This document shows, one piece after another, positions 9,373 to 17,182 of a stretch of DNA of 64,000 nt. Both the position numbers and the translations under genes were made by a program. Numbering within the stretch: position 1 is the first letter of the stretch; every line of letters begins with the position of its first letter. This stretch comes from Bdellovibrionota bacterium (lineage in GTDB: Bacteria; Bdellovibrionota; Bdellovibrionia; Bdellovibrionales; JAEYZS01): contig JAZKEU010000012.1 of assembly GCA_040386775.1 (NCBI GenBank), positions 186,001 through 250,000 of the forward strand, in the 5' to 3' direction. Below the pieces are notes generated by a model. The model was given only the letters and a program-made list of their open reading frames with translations. It had not been told where the DNA came from and made no database searches.

Positions 9373-10146
9373 TTATTTTTTTGTTTCTTTGGTTAGTGGG
9401 AAAAACGAGACAGTGAGTTGGTAAACCTCATCATACTTTCCGTCATCTGCAGATGGTTGAAAGTACGCGTCTAATTCATCTCTAATTTTTTGTAATTTTT
9501 CTTTAAATTCAAGAACCCGATCTTTCCTCACCGCAACGGTTAAAGACCCATGATCACGCTTTTGAAATTCTACATCTTCAACTGCTACTTGGGCTTTAGC
9601 CAGAAGAGACTTTTGCAGCTCTTGTCTCGCTACAGTTGTTGCCGCTGTATTGGTCCAATTGTTGTTGGGCTTGAGAAGGACAACTTTATTTTTTTCAATT
9701 TTCAAGTAGCCCATACGAAGAAGGCGCTCGATAGATTCTTGAATTTCCGTTGGGTGGAGATCCAGTCGATCGGAAATCCATTTTATATCCATTTTGAAAT
9801 TTTTTGTTTTAATGAGCTCCAAAATTGCAAAATGTGACCACTCTGCCAATACACTCACTTGGTCATCGGCCATCTGCTGGTATTGAATACTTTCAGATGT
9901 ATTGAATGGATAAAAGAAACCCGCCGCCTCAGAAGGTTTGATCTTAAGCTTTGGCGTAATTTTTTCGGCGATTGTCGTACTTATGGTGCGCTGACCATTC
10001 ATTAGCTTGGAAAGCAGAGATTGATCTACATCCAAGTACTTTGCATAAGCTCGCAGTGAATAACTACGATTACTTTTACGGCGCTTCACAAACTCTCTTT
10101 GGAGTTCAGCACGAAGATTGATTATTTGGTTCTTTGTTAATCTCAT
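9373..10146 (-). CDS. TIGR02147-family regulator (second module)
   Basis: 257 residues from ATG 10146. A TTG at 10182 in frame is also open, but family members begin close to the RSYSLRAYAKYLDV helix, so the ATG is favoured; neither start has a good ribosome binding site. N-terminal XRE-like helix-turn-helix, middle EWSHFAILELIKT plus WISDRLDLHPTEIQESIERLL block, and an EFKEKLQKIRDELDAYF tail match the regulator at 6105 in order and spacing. Leads the operon with the two secreted HExxH paralogues, so it is their likely regulator. Confidence 0.87.
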   Translation of the reverse strand: MRLTKNQIINLRAELQREFVKRRKSNRSYSLRAYAKYLDVDQSLLSKLMNGQRTISTTIAEKITPKLKIKPSEAAGFFYPFNTSESIQYQQMADDQVSVLAEWSHFAILELIKTKNFKMDIKWISDRLDLHPTEIQESIERLLRMGYLKIEKNKVVLLKPNNNWTNTAATTVARQELQKSLLAKAQVAVEDVEFQKRDHGSLTVAVRKDRVLEFKEKLQKIRDELDAYFQPSADDGKYDEVYQLTVSFFPLTKETKK

Positions 10147-10288
10147 GAAGGGCGTTGTAACAGCCTCGATTAAACACCGCAATTCAAATGTACTTATAGT
10201 GAGGACGAAGAGTACTCAACTCTGAACAATTTATAGAATACTCAGTTTTTTTGGATGAAACACCTTGGACTATACCAGGAGGTTACGA

Positions 10289-10399
10289 ATGCGCTATACA
10301 ACCTATAGAGTATTTCGTCAGATTTTGAGTGTTGCTTTAATCGTTTTGAAAATTTTGTGGCTTTTGCTGCAGATTTTGAATCAGTTTAAGTCATCTTAA
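10289..10399 (+). CDS. Small hydrophobic ORF, 36 residues, perfect Shine-Dalgarno
   Basis: Too short for routine calling. AGGAGG at 10277-10282 sits 6 bases before ATG, the best ribosome binding site in this stretch. The peptide starts MRYTTYRVFRQILSVALIVL, has a basic head and then one hydrophobic span rich in Leu, Ile and Trp (about residues 12-30), and ends NQFKSS. It resembles a single-span membrane micropeptide, such as a type I toxin or a small regulator. It lies divergently upstream of the TIGR02147 module (9373-10146). Expression is not shown by sequence alone. The remainder of the 10147-10515 gap shows nothing else I can name. Confidence 0.5.
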   Translation: MRYTTYRVFRQILSVALIVLKILWLLLQILNQFKSS

Positions 10400-10515
10400 G
10401 AGAATATCTTTAAAGTTCTAGGTCATGGACGGAATTAAAATCCGGACAAGGTTGTTTCAATTGGAGATCTTGCGGGGCACACGATTCCATCTGATTTTTG
10501 AAGTTTCTAGGTCTA

Positions 10516-11118
10516 TTATTGATTTAAAGCAGAGTAATCTTTTTCAAATGATTCACGTTCTGTATCTGATATGCATTTATAAAATGAACCAGAATTTGCA
10601 ACGGACTCCAACGCTTTGAAGGCTTTTGTGCGATCATCTTTTTGGTTACGATCAGCATAGCATTGAGCGACTTTGCGAATAGATCGACTAATTCCGTCTA
10701 CGTCTGGGCATCTCCATTTTTTAGTTTTTTTGTAAGTCTCTCTTCCTAGATATGGAGCTTGAACTTTTTTAATATCTGCAGGTATGCACAATCCAATGGA
10801 GGTACGAGAATCTGGATTTTGGGAAGCCGCTGCTTGTACCGCAATTGTAGGTGCACATAAAATAACAGCAGCCCCAGTTGTTGCAGTCACATCCCATAAT
10901 ACTTGAACTGTGTAAGCAGCCCCCGTAGCCGAATAAGACATCAGCGTCTTTGACAGCTCTTCCACTTTGGAAATCAATCGAAAATCTGTTTGTTTTTCGG
11001 GAACTATATCAAAGGCCTCTTCACAATTCTGTTCACTGATTTTCTGATCAAATTTTTTCGTGGACGTACATTGAACTAATTGAAACGATAAAATAATTAA
11101 AAATATTTTTTTAAACAT
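10516..11118 (-). CDS. Putative lipoprotein of unknown function
   Basis: 200 residues. The N-terminus MFKKIFLIILSFQLVQCTST has a lipobox-like LVQC, so it is probably lipid-anchored. The middle (about 65-100) is small-residue rich (SYSATGAAYTVQVLWDVTAT) and could be a membrane-associated or amphipathic stretch. Cys at about 87, 106, 136 and 149 may pair. No domain recognised. Monocistronic by spacing. Confidence 0.72.
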   Translation of the reverse strand: MFKKIFLIILSFQLVQCTSTKKFDQKISEQNCEEAFDIVPEKQTDFRLISKVEELSKTLMSYSATGAAYTVQVLWDVTATTGAAVILCAPTIAVQAAASQNPDSRTSIGLCIPADIKKVQAPYLGRETYKKTKKWRCPDVDGISRSIRKVAQCYADRNQKDDRTKAFKALESVANSGSFYKCISDTERESFEKDYSALNQ

Positions 11119-11257
11119 AAAGATAGCCTAGTCTAAGTAGACTTTTTGTGAATCAAAATCAGCTCGATTGACACAGAGTTTCTACGGCGCCGCAAATGCA
11201 AACGCCGACCAATAAGTCAGCGATTTGCAGATGGTTGAGTGAATAAAAATGTAGGGA

Positions 11258-11800
11258 TTAGTTCACGAATATTTTTGGATTAAAAAGTCCTCTTCGTACC
11301 AAAATTGGTTCTAATGCTACATATGCTGAGAGTATGAGTAAAACTGCTAAATAGGCCCGTATTCCAATGCTAGTATCCTCGAAATCCACCTCGTTAAAAA
11401 TAGAAAAACTTAAACCCAAGTTTAAAATACATAATAATAAAACACTCCAAAATAGGTTAGTGTTAATGCCATTCACTAATCTAGTGACAACAAAACCTAT
11501 TGGGAACCATGTTAAAGCCCAGATATTAGATAGTTTAAAGTAATAAGCTCCAAAAATAAGAGTAAAGATATATACAACGGTAATTGCGGCCAACACTTTT
11601 AATCGAATTTGATATTTATCAAAAATATTTTTAGGTGCAGTATTTAAAAATTGTTTTTTTACATATTCTTCGTTTAAATAGACATCATCTTCCTTCAAAC
11701 TAAGGATTATTTCACCCAAGGATTTTCCTTCGAATTTTTTATTTCTGATTTCTTTATCTAATTTAAAGACCACTGTTAATTCCTTTTCTGGACGTATCAC
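11258..11800 (-). CDS. Hypothetical membrane protein
   Basis: 180 residues from a GTG start. The first ~65 residues are soluble and charged (DKEIRNKKFEGKSLGEIILS); then about four membrane segments follow (near 68-88, 92-108, 113-132, 145-165). The C-terminus RRGLFNPKIFVN is probably cytoplasmic. No recognised family. No strong Shine-Dalgarno precedes the GTG, so the true start could be internal. Stand-alone gene by spacing. Confidence 0.6.
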   Translation of the reverse strand: MIRPEKELTVVFKLDKEIRNKKFEGKSLGEIILSLKEDDVYLNEEYVKKQFLNTAPKNIFDKYQIRLKVLAAITVVYIFTLIFGAYYFKLSNIWALTWFPIGFVVTRLVNGINTNLFWSVLLLCILNLGLSFSIFNEVDFEDTSIGIRAYLAVLLILSAYVALEPILVRRGLFNPKIFVN

Positions 11801-11929
11801 AAAATGCTATTCACGTCATATCTTTGGGACAAACTATAGGTCAACATCGGAATGATTTTGAATCAGAGCCCGGTCATTAAAGTCCTAGAAAATGATTTGC
11901 AGATTTAATGTATACGCTTAAGAAACGTA

Positions 11930-11951
11930 GCAACACCGCCAGCGGTGTTGC
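11930..11951 (-). terminator. GC-rich hairpin after the 11985-12332 gene
   Basis: GCAACACCGC and GCGGTGTTGC form a perfect 10-bp stem with a 2-base tip, 33 bases past the stop on the minus strand, followed by a modest T-rich stretch (TACGTTTCTT). Probable intrinsic terminator. Confidence 0.6.
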
Positions 11952-11984
11952 ATTGCATGCCTGAGGTGTAATATTGATCTGGAT

Positions 11985-12332
11985 TTACTTAGACACCGGT
12001 TCTTGCGTTAGTAATTCTTTGTAGCCAGCAGCCACACACTCTGTTTTCCAAACACCATCGTTTTTGGGCCAGCTAAAAATAACAACTTTGCATGCGCCTT
12101 CAACTAATTCAGTGCCTTTGATTCCTTTAAGAATTAATTCCGTCCCACGCGCATAACACCAAGAAACGTTATTTGGTGAACCATCTGTATCTGGAAGATT
12201 TCGGTGCTTGTCCCAGTAATTTGAAGCATTACAAGCTGCTCTTAAAACTTTTAGTGATTTATCTTGATCTGAATTAGCGTAAGAAACTGAGCCTGCCAAT
12301 ATGGTGAATACAAACAAAAATACAACTTTCAT
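11985..12332 (-). CDS. Small secreted Cys-containing protein
   Basis: 115 residues. The signal peptide MKVVFLFVFTILAGSVSYA leaves a mature protein of about 96 residues with four Cys (near 34, 59, 82 and 98), suggesting two disulfides. The size, Cys spacing and an LxGxCK-like segment (ELVEGACKVVIFSWP) faintly recall Rap1a/Tai-type periplasmic immunity proteins, but no toxin gene is adjacent and I do not claim that identity. Confidence 0.65.
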   Translation of the reverse strand: MKVVFLFVFTILAGSVSYANSDQDKSLKVLRAACNASNYWDKHRNLPDTDGSPNNVSWCYARGTELILKGIKGTELVEGACKVVIFSWPKNDGVWKTECVAAGYKELLTQEPVSK

Positions 12333-12436
12333 AACTCTCCCCTGTTTATTTTAGAGACAACATTAAAATTCGACAAATCAGGTGTCAATGGTCAAATAAT
12401 TTTGAATTAAAGGAAATCAAGTCGGCCTTTGTAGAT

Positions 12437-13120
12437 TCAAAGACCTCGGAAAACTCTATTCCATCTTACTTTAGAAGTTTCTGGATCCACGGAAAACCAC
12501 ACTAGGACAACTTGCCCATCCAAATTCTTTTTGGGCACCATTCCCCAGTACCTTGAATCGTCGCTGTTATCGCGGTGATCACCCAAAAGGAAAACTTCAC
12601 CCTCGGGAACAACTATCGGTCCTAATTCCTCCGGTTTGTGATCTTTATTGTAGATAACTGTATATTTTGAACCACCATTAAGACTTTCACTGTAAAAATC
12701 GAGATCTTCGGAACTTTTAATTGCGGTAAAAGGTGCTGAGTCCAAAAGTTCATAACCTAAAACCTGTCCATTGATAACAAGCTCTCGGTTTTTATACTCA
12801 ATTTTATCTCCCGGTAATCCCAAAACTCTTTTGATGAATTTGGTATCAGGATCGCGACTGTAAGAGAATAAAACGACATCGCCTCTTTCAATTTTTTGAA
12901 TCTCGCCAGTTTTTTTGAAGAAAGGAATTTTTGCGCCGTAAGGAAGTTTAAAAACAAAAACATAATCCCCAGAAAAAAGTGCTGGCATCATCGTACTTGT
13001 TGGAATCTTGTAAGGAGCTATAACGAAAAGTCTAAGAATAACTCCCACAATCAAAGTGATCGCTAAAGCTTCCAGGTAACTTCGATAAAATTTCCTAGAT
13101 CTTACAGTGTATTTTCTCAT
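12437..13120 (-). CDS. lepB: Signal peptidase I with Thr at the catalytic Ser position
   Basis: Type I leader peptidases cut signal peptides from exported proteins at the outer face of the inner membrane. 227 residues; one N-terminal membrane span (about 16-36). The catalytic-Ser box reads KIPTSTMMPAL, so position 43 before the Met is Thr (ACG), whereas the neighbour has PSGSMLPSL. The general-base Lys97 (KFIKRVLGLPGD) and box E (GDHRDNSDDSRYWG) are intact. It lies 15 bases downstream of the second lepB. It may be active with a Thr nucleophile, may use Ser42, or may be a specialised or inactive paralogue. Confidence 0.9.
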   Translation of the reverse strand: MRKYTVRSRKFYRSYLEALAITLIVGVILRLFVIAPYKIPTSTMMPALFSGDYVFVFKLPYGAKIPFFKKTGEIQKIERGDVVLFSYSRDPDTKFIKRVLGLPGDKIEYKNRELVINGQVLGYELLDSAPFTAIKSSEDLDFYSESLNGGSKYTVIYNKDHKPEELGPIVVPEGEVFLLGDHRDNSDDSRYWGMVPKKNLDGQVVLVWFSVDPETSKVRWNRVFRGL

Positions 13121-13135
13121 GCTAAAAAAATTATC

Positions 13136-13915
13136 CTAATGAATTGGATGAAAGAACCTTTTCCAACGAACTTCAATAGGGTTACAAAGGAACGTCAATA
13201 CCGGCAATGTTTCATCGCAAGAGAGCCATACAAACATTGCTCTGCCAATGATGTTTTCATTCGGTACAAAGCCCCACACACGGCTATCAGCAGAGTTGTC
13301 ACGGTTATCACCCATCACAAATAGACTGTCTGGAGGAACGGTAATAGGACCAACACTCATATGGTACCAACCTCTTCTAAGAAGAGTGCTGTGCGGATAA
13401 TTTTCTAAATCTTCGATAAAATGCACGTAGTCGGCCTTTCCGCCCGGAACATCGCCTTCAGCCACGCCGTTCATGGATTTTTCTTGATCCTCTGTTGGCG
13501 CTTGTTTTTCAACCTTAGCATCGTTGATAAATAAGTTTCCATCTTCATAACGGATCACATCGCCAGGAAGACCAATGATTCTTTTGATGTAGAATGTGCT
13601 TTCATCTTGAGGGTATCTAAAAACTAAGACTTCGCCTCTTTTCGGTTGAGCAAATTTAACCATCCATTTTTTGCTGAAAGGTGCTCTAATTCCGTAGATG
13701 AACTTGTTTACAAAGATATGATCATGAATTAAAAGCGATGGAAGCATACTTCCTGATGGAATCACATAAGCCTCGATCAAGGCCCATCTTATAAAAAGTG
13801 CTACACCGATGGCCAAAGCTAAAGAGCCAATTCCATCCGAGAAAGTACCTTTTTTATTATCAGTTTTAGGAGCTTTACCAAATAACACTGAGAAAAATGC
13901 TTTTAATTTGTCCAT
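13136..13915 (-). CDS. lepB: Signal peptidase I
   Basis: 259 residues, normal catalytic set: Ser56 in VIPSGSMLPSLL, Lys111 in YIKRIIGLPGD, and box E GDNRDNSADSRVWG. One N-terminal membrane segment (about 30-50). An insertion of about 30 residues between Lys and box E (EKSMNGVAEGDVPGGKADY) is common in larger family members. Located between lepA (49 bases upstream) and the variant lepB (15 bases downstream), which matches the classic lepA-lepB arrangement. This is the likely housekeeping enzyme of the pair. Confidence 0.95.
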   Translation of the reverse strand: MDKLKAFFSVLFGKAPKTDNKKGTFSDGIGSLALAIGVALFIRWALIEAYVIPSGSMLPSLLIHDHIFVNKFIYGIRAPFSKKWMVKFAQPKRGEVLVFRYPQDESTFYIKRIIGLPGDVIRYEDGNLFINDAKVEKQAPTEDQEKSMNGVAEGDVPGGKADYVHFIEDLENYPHSTLLRRGWYHMSVGPITVPPDSLFVMGDNRDNSADSRVWGFVPNENIIGRAMFVWLSCDETLPVLTFLCNPIEVRWKRFFHPIH

Positions 13916-13964
13916 CTTGTTTCCTACTTATCTTACTCTAAAGGTGAAGGTTGATAAAAATATC

Positions 13965-15764
13965 CTATTCCTCTACTTTTAGGATTGCAAGGAAAGCTTC
14001 TTGAGGTAAATCCACGCTGCCGATTTGCTTCATGCGCTTCTTACCTTCTTTTTGCTTCTCGAGGAGCTTTCTCTTTCTAGAAATATCACCACCGTAACAT
14101 TTAGCGGTAACGTCTTTTCTTAAGGCCGCAACCGTTTCCCTAGCTACGATCTTGGCACCAATGGCCGCTTGGATTGCAATTTGGAATTGTTGTCTTGGGA
14201 TTGCTTCTTTCATCTTTGCTGTAAGTAGACGACCACGGTTTTGTGCTTTTGATCTATGAACGATGAGTGATAGCGCATCCACGGGATCTCCGTTGATCAA
14301 TACATCGAGTTTTACTAGATCAGATTCCTCATAACCCGCAAGTTCATAATCCATTGAAGCGTAACCTTTAGAAATTGATTTTAAGCGGTCATAGAAATCC
14401 ATAACCATTTCGTTCAACGGAAGTTTATACTCAATGATCACTTTGCTCGCGTTGACGAATTCCATTTTAATTTGATGGCCACGCTTGTCTTCACAAAGTT
14501 TTAAAACCCCACCCACGTAATCTTTCGGAGTATGAATTGTCGCCTTAATGCATGGCTCTTCCATTTTCAAAATTTTAGTAACGTCTGGAAGATTTGCGGG
14601 GTTTTCGATTCTCATTTCCACACCATCAGTGGTTGTGATGTGGTAAACCACGCTCGGCGCTGTCGTGATAAGATCAAGATTGAATTCTCTTTCTAATCTT
14701 TCTTGAACAATCTCCATATGAAGAAGCCCTAAGAATCCACAACGGAAACCCAACCCCAATGCTGCTGAAGTTTCCAATTCAAATGTGAGTGAAGAATCGT
14801 TTAAGCATAATTTATCGAGAGAATCTCTGAGCTTGTCATAATCTGTAGAGTCGATTGGGAAAATTCCTGAGAATACCATTGGCTTTACAACTTTGAATCC
14901 CGCTAGCTGTTCTGTCGCCGAGTGTTTTGCCATCGTAACTGTGTCACCCACTTTTACGTCTCTGATGTCTTTGATACCGCAAATGATAAAGCCCACTTGA
15001 CCGTCATTGAGTGTGGCTTGCTCTTCTACGAACGGTGTAAATGCTCCGAGTTTTAAAACTTCGTAGTCTTTATCTGTTGCCATGAATTTTACTCGGTCAC
15101 CTTTTTTAACGGTACCATCGACAACTCTAACCAAAACTACAACGCCCTGATAGGAATCGAACCAAGAGTCAAAAATCAAAGCCCTAAGAACTGCTTTACC
15201 ATCACCTTTTGGATGAGGAACTTTTGCGACAACAGCTTCTAAGATTTCTACGATACCGATATTTTCTTTTGCAGAAGCCATAATGGCTTCTGATGTATCC
15301 AGTCCAATTGTGTCTTCGATCTGTTGGCAAACACCTTTGGGGTCTGCAGATGGAAGATCAATTTTATTGAGTACAGGAATAATTTCTAAATTGTTATCGA
15401 TCGCAAGATAGACGTTTGCGAGAGTTTGTGCTTCGACACCTTGAGCTGCATCCACCACTAGGACTGCGCCCTCACAAGCGGCAAGAGATCGGGAAACTTC
15501 GTAGTTGAAATCCACGTGCCCCGGAGTATCAATCAAATTCAACTCATAAGTGTTTCCGTCTTTGGAAGGAAACATCAAGCGAACCGTTTGAGCTTTGATT
15601 GTGATTCCACGCTCACGCTCAAGATCCATGTTGTCTAGGAATTGGGCTTTCATCTCTCTGTCGGTTAAAGAATTTGTTGCTTTCAAAAGAGAATCGGCAA
15701 GCGTCGACTTGCCATGATCAATATGAGCGATGATAGAGAAATTGCGGATAAACTTCGGGTCCAT
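13965..15764 (-). CDS. lepA: Elongation factor 4 (LepA), ribosome back-translocating GTPase
   Basis: 599 residues, full length. G1 [16 protein letters not shown]3 DTPGHVDF and G4 NKIDLP are in order in the first 140 residues, followed by the EF-G-like domains and the LepA-specific C-terminal domain ([19 protein letters not shown] near the end). Starts 31 bases after metK on the same strand and leads into lepB. Confidence 0.98.
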   Translation of the reverse strand: MDPKFIRNFSIIAHIDHGKSTLADSLLKATNSLTDREMKAQFLDNMDLERERGITIKAQTVRLMFPSKDGNTYELNLIDTPGHVDFNYEVSRSLAACEGAVLVVDAAQGVEAQTLANVYLAIDNNLEIIPVLNKIDLPSADPKGVCQQIEDTIGLDTSEAIMASAKENIGIVEILEAVVAKVPHPKGDGKAVLRALIFDSWFDSYQGVVVLVRVVDGTVKKGDRVKFMATDKDYEVLKLGAFTPFVEEQATLNDGQVGFIICGIKDIRDVKVGDTVTMAKHSATEQLAGFKVVKPMVFSGIFPIDSTDYDKLRDSLDKLCLNDSSLTFELETSAALGLGFRCGFLGLLHMEIVQERLEREFNLDLITTAPSVVYHITTTDGVEMRIENPANLPDVTKILKMEEPCIKATIHTPKDYVGGVLKLCEDKRGHQIKMEFVNASKVIIEYKLPLNEMVMDFYDRLKSISKGYASMDYELAGYEESDLVKLDVLINGDPVDALSLIVHRSKAQNRGRLLTAKMKEAIPRQQFQIAIQAAIGAKIVARETVAALRKDVTAKCYGGDISRKRKLLEKQKEGKKRMKQIGSVDLPQEAFLAILKVEE

Positions 15765-15795
15765 TGAATCCTAACGTTTCTAAAGATGTTCGTAG

Positions 15796-16947
15796 TTACT
15801 TCACAAGATCTTTAAGAGCTTGTGCTTTGTCTGTTTTTTCCCAAGTGAACGAATCTTCATTGCGTCCAAAGTGGCCATATGCTGCTGTCTTTAAATATTT
15901 TGGTTTTATCAAATCAAATTGTTTTGTGATCGCTGCTGGTCTTAAATCCCAAAGTTTTGAAACAGCTCCTTCGATTTTTTTAACATCTACTTTTGCAGTT
16001 CCGTAATCTTGTACCATCACCGAAAGTGGATGGGCCACACCAATCGCGTATGACAATTGGATCAAACACTTTTCCGCTAATCCTGCCGCTACGATGGTCT
16101 TCGCAACATTTCTTGCTGCGTAAGCAGCTGATCTATCCACCTTTGATGGATCTTTACCAGAGAATGCACCGCCACCATGAGCTCCATGACCACCGTAAGT
16201 GTCTACGATGATCTTTCTGCCCGTGAGACCACAGTCCCCTGTTGGACCACCGATAACAAATCTACCGGTTGGGTTGATATAAAATTTTGTTTTAGCATCG
16301 AACCATTTTGAAGGAATTGTTTTTTTAACAACTTCTTCAACGATAAATTCTCTCAATTGCTCAAGAGTTACATCTTCTGAGTGCTGAGTTGAAATCACCA
16401 CTGAGTCCAATCTAGTCGCAACACCGTTTTTGTATTCGAATGTCACTTGGCTCTTCGAGTCTGGTCTTAAGAAATTTACTTTTTTGCTTTTTCTAATTTT
16501 TGCTAGGTCTTCAACAAGTTTGTGAGCATAGCTGATTGTGAGCGGCATAAATTCTGGAGTTTCATTTACAGCATAACCAAACATGATTCCTTGATCGCCA
16601 GCACCCTGATCTTCGTTCACACGATCAACGCCCATTGCGATGTCAGGACTTTGCTTTCCGATAAAGTTGTAAAATTGGCAGGATTTGTCATCGAAACCTA
16701 AAGCCGGATCATCATAACCGATATCTTGAATAGTTTTTCTAACGATTTTTTCGAAATCAACATTTGCAGATGTTGTGATTTCTCCAGAGACTATGGCTCT
16801 TCCCGTTGATACCATAGTTTCACAAGCAACGCGGGCTTTTGCATCTTGAGCAAGAATACTATCTAAGATGGCATCGCTGATCTGGTCAGCAACCTTATCT
16901 GGGTGACCTTCGGAAACGGATTCACTGGTAAAAAAGTAATCTTTCAT
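15796..16947 (-). CDS. metK: S-adenosylmethionine synthetase
   Basis: Makes SAM from methionine and ATP. 383 residues, normal. Motifs: [18 protein letters not shown] at 10-27, [12 protein letters not shown] near 116-127 and [16 protein letters not shown] near 259-274. GGAG lies about 9 bases before the ATG. The leader holds two hairpins, one followed by six T (see 17022-17048). First gene of the metK-lepA-lepB-lepB stretch, transcribed away from the kinase at 17183. Confidence 0.98.
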   Translation of the reverse strand: MKDYFFTSESVSEGHPDKVADQISDAILDSILAQDAKARVACETMVSTGRAIVSGEITTSANVDFEKIVRKTIQDIGYDDPALGFDDKSCQFYNFIGKQSPDIAMGVDRVNEDQGAGDQGIMFGYAVNETPEFMPLTISYAHKLVEDLAKIRKSKKVNFLRPDSKSQVTFEYKNGVATRLDSVVISTQHSEDVTLEQLREFIVEEVVKKTIPSKWFDAKTKFYINPTGRFVIGGPTGDCGLTGRKIIVDTYGGHGAHGGGAFSGKDPSKVDRSAAYAARNVAKTIVAAGLAEKCLIQLSYAIGVAHPLSVMVQDYGTAKVDVKKIEGAVSKLWDLRPAAITKQFDLIKPKYLKTAAYGHFGRNEDSFTWEKTDKAQALKDLVK

Positions 16948-17021
16948 GGACTTTATTCTCCGTAAAAATGTCTGTGATTTATGAAAAAACAGTTCTAGCT
17001 ATATATTGAGGCTTTGTATGT

Positions 17022-17048
17022 AAAAAACACGATGCGTTGTAATATCGT
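17022..17048 (-). promoter_or_regulatory. Possible metK leader terminator/attenuator hairpin
   Basis: On the minus strand ACGAT pairs with ATCGT around a 10-base loop and is followed by GTTTTTT, about 75 bases before the metK ATG. Just upstream (17047-17065) GCAAGCT can pair with AGCTTAC; on the plus strand that same hairpin is followed by GACATTTTTT. Overlapping hairpins with U runs can act as attenuators, but the stems are short and I see no known SAM riboswitch consensus. Confidence 0.25.
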
Positions 17049-17182
17049 AAGCTTAAACAGCTTGCGACATTTTTTACACTCTTGGAATATTGACTGATTT
17101 TATAGGTACCCATAATCTCAATTCTTTATGCAAGTTTGCTCTATGCATTGGTCTCCTAATGTTCATCTAAAGCGAGAATGGA

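Noticed and set aside
10425-10619. 64-codon frame on the plus strand
   Set aside because: Overlaps the end of the lipoprotein gene at 10516, lacks a ribosome binding site and has no recognisable content.
12437-13120. Pseudogene reading of the Thr-variant signal peptidase
   Set aside because: Apart from the Ser-to-Thr change, the frame, Lys, box E and length are intact, so decay is not shown.
15764-16006. 80-codon frame on the plus strand between lepA and metK
   Set aside because: Mostly antisense to metK, no ribosome binding site, no domain.
17104-17116. Possible fifth copy of the 38-bp repeat at AGGTACCC
   Set aside because: Only 8 bases match; the rest of the 38-bp pattern and a neighbouring stop codon are absent.
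16948-17182. SAM riboswitch upstream of metK
   Set aside because: No known SAM riboswitch consensus or multi-helix junction could be seen; only short hairpins.
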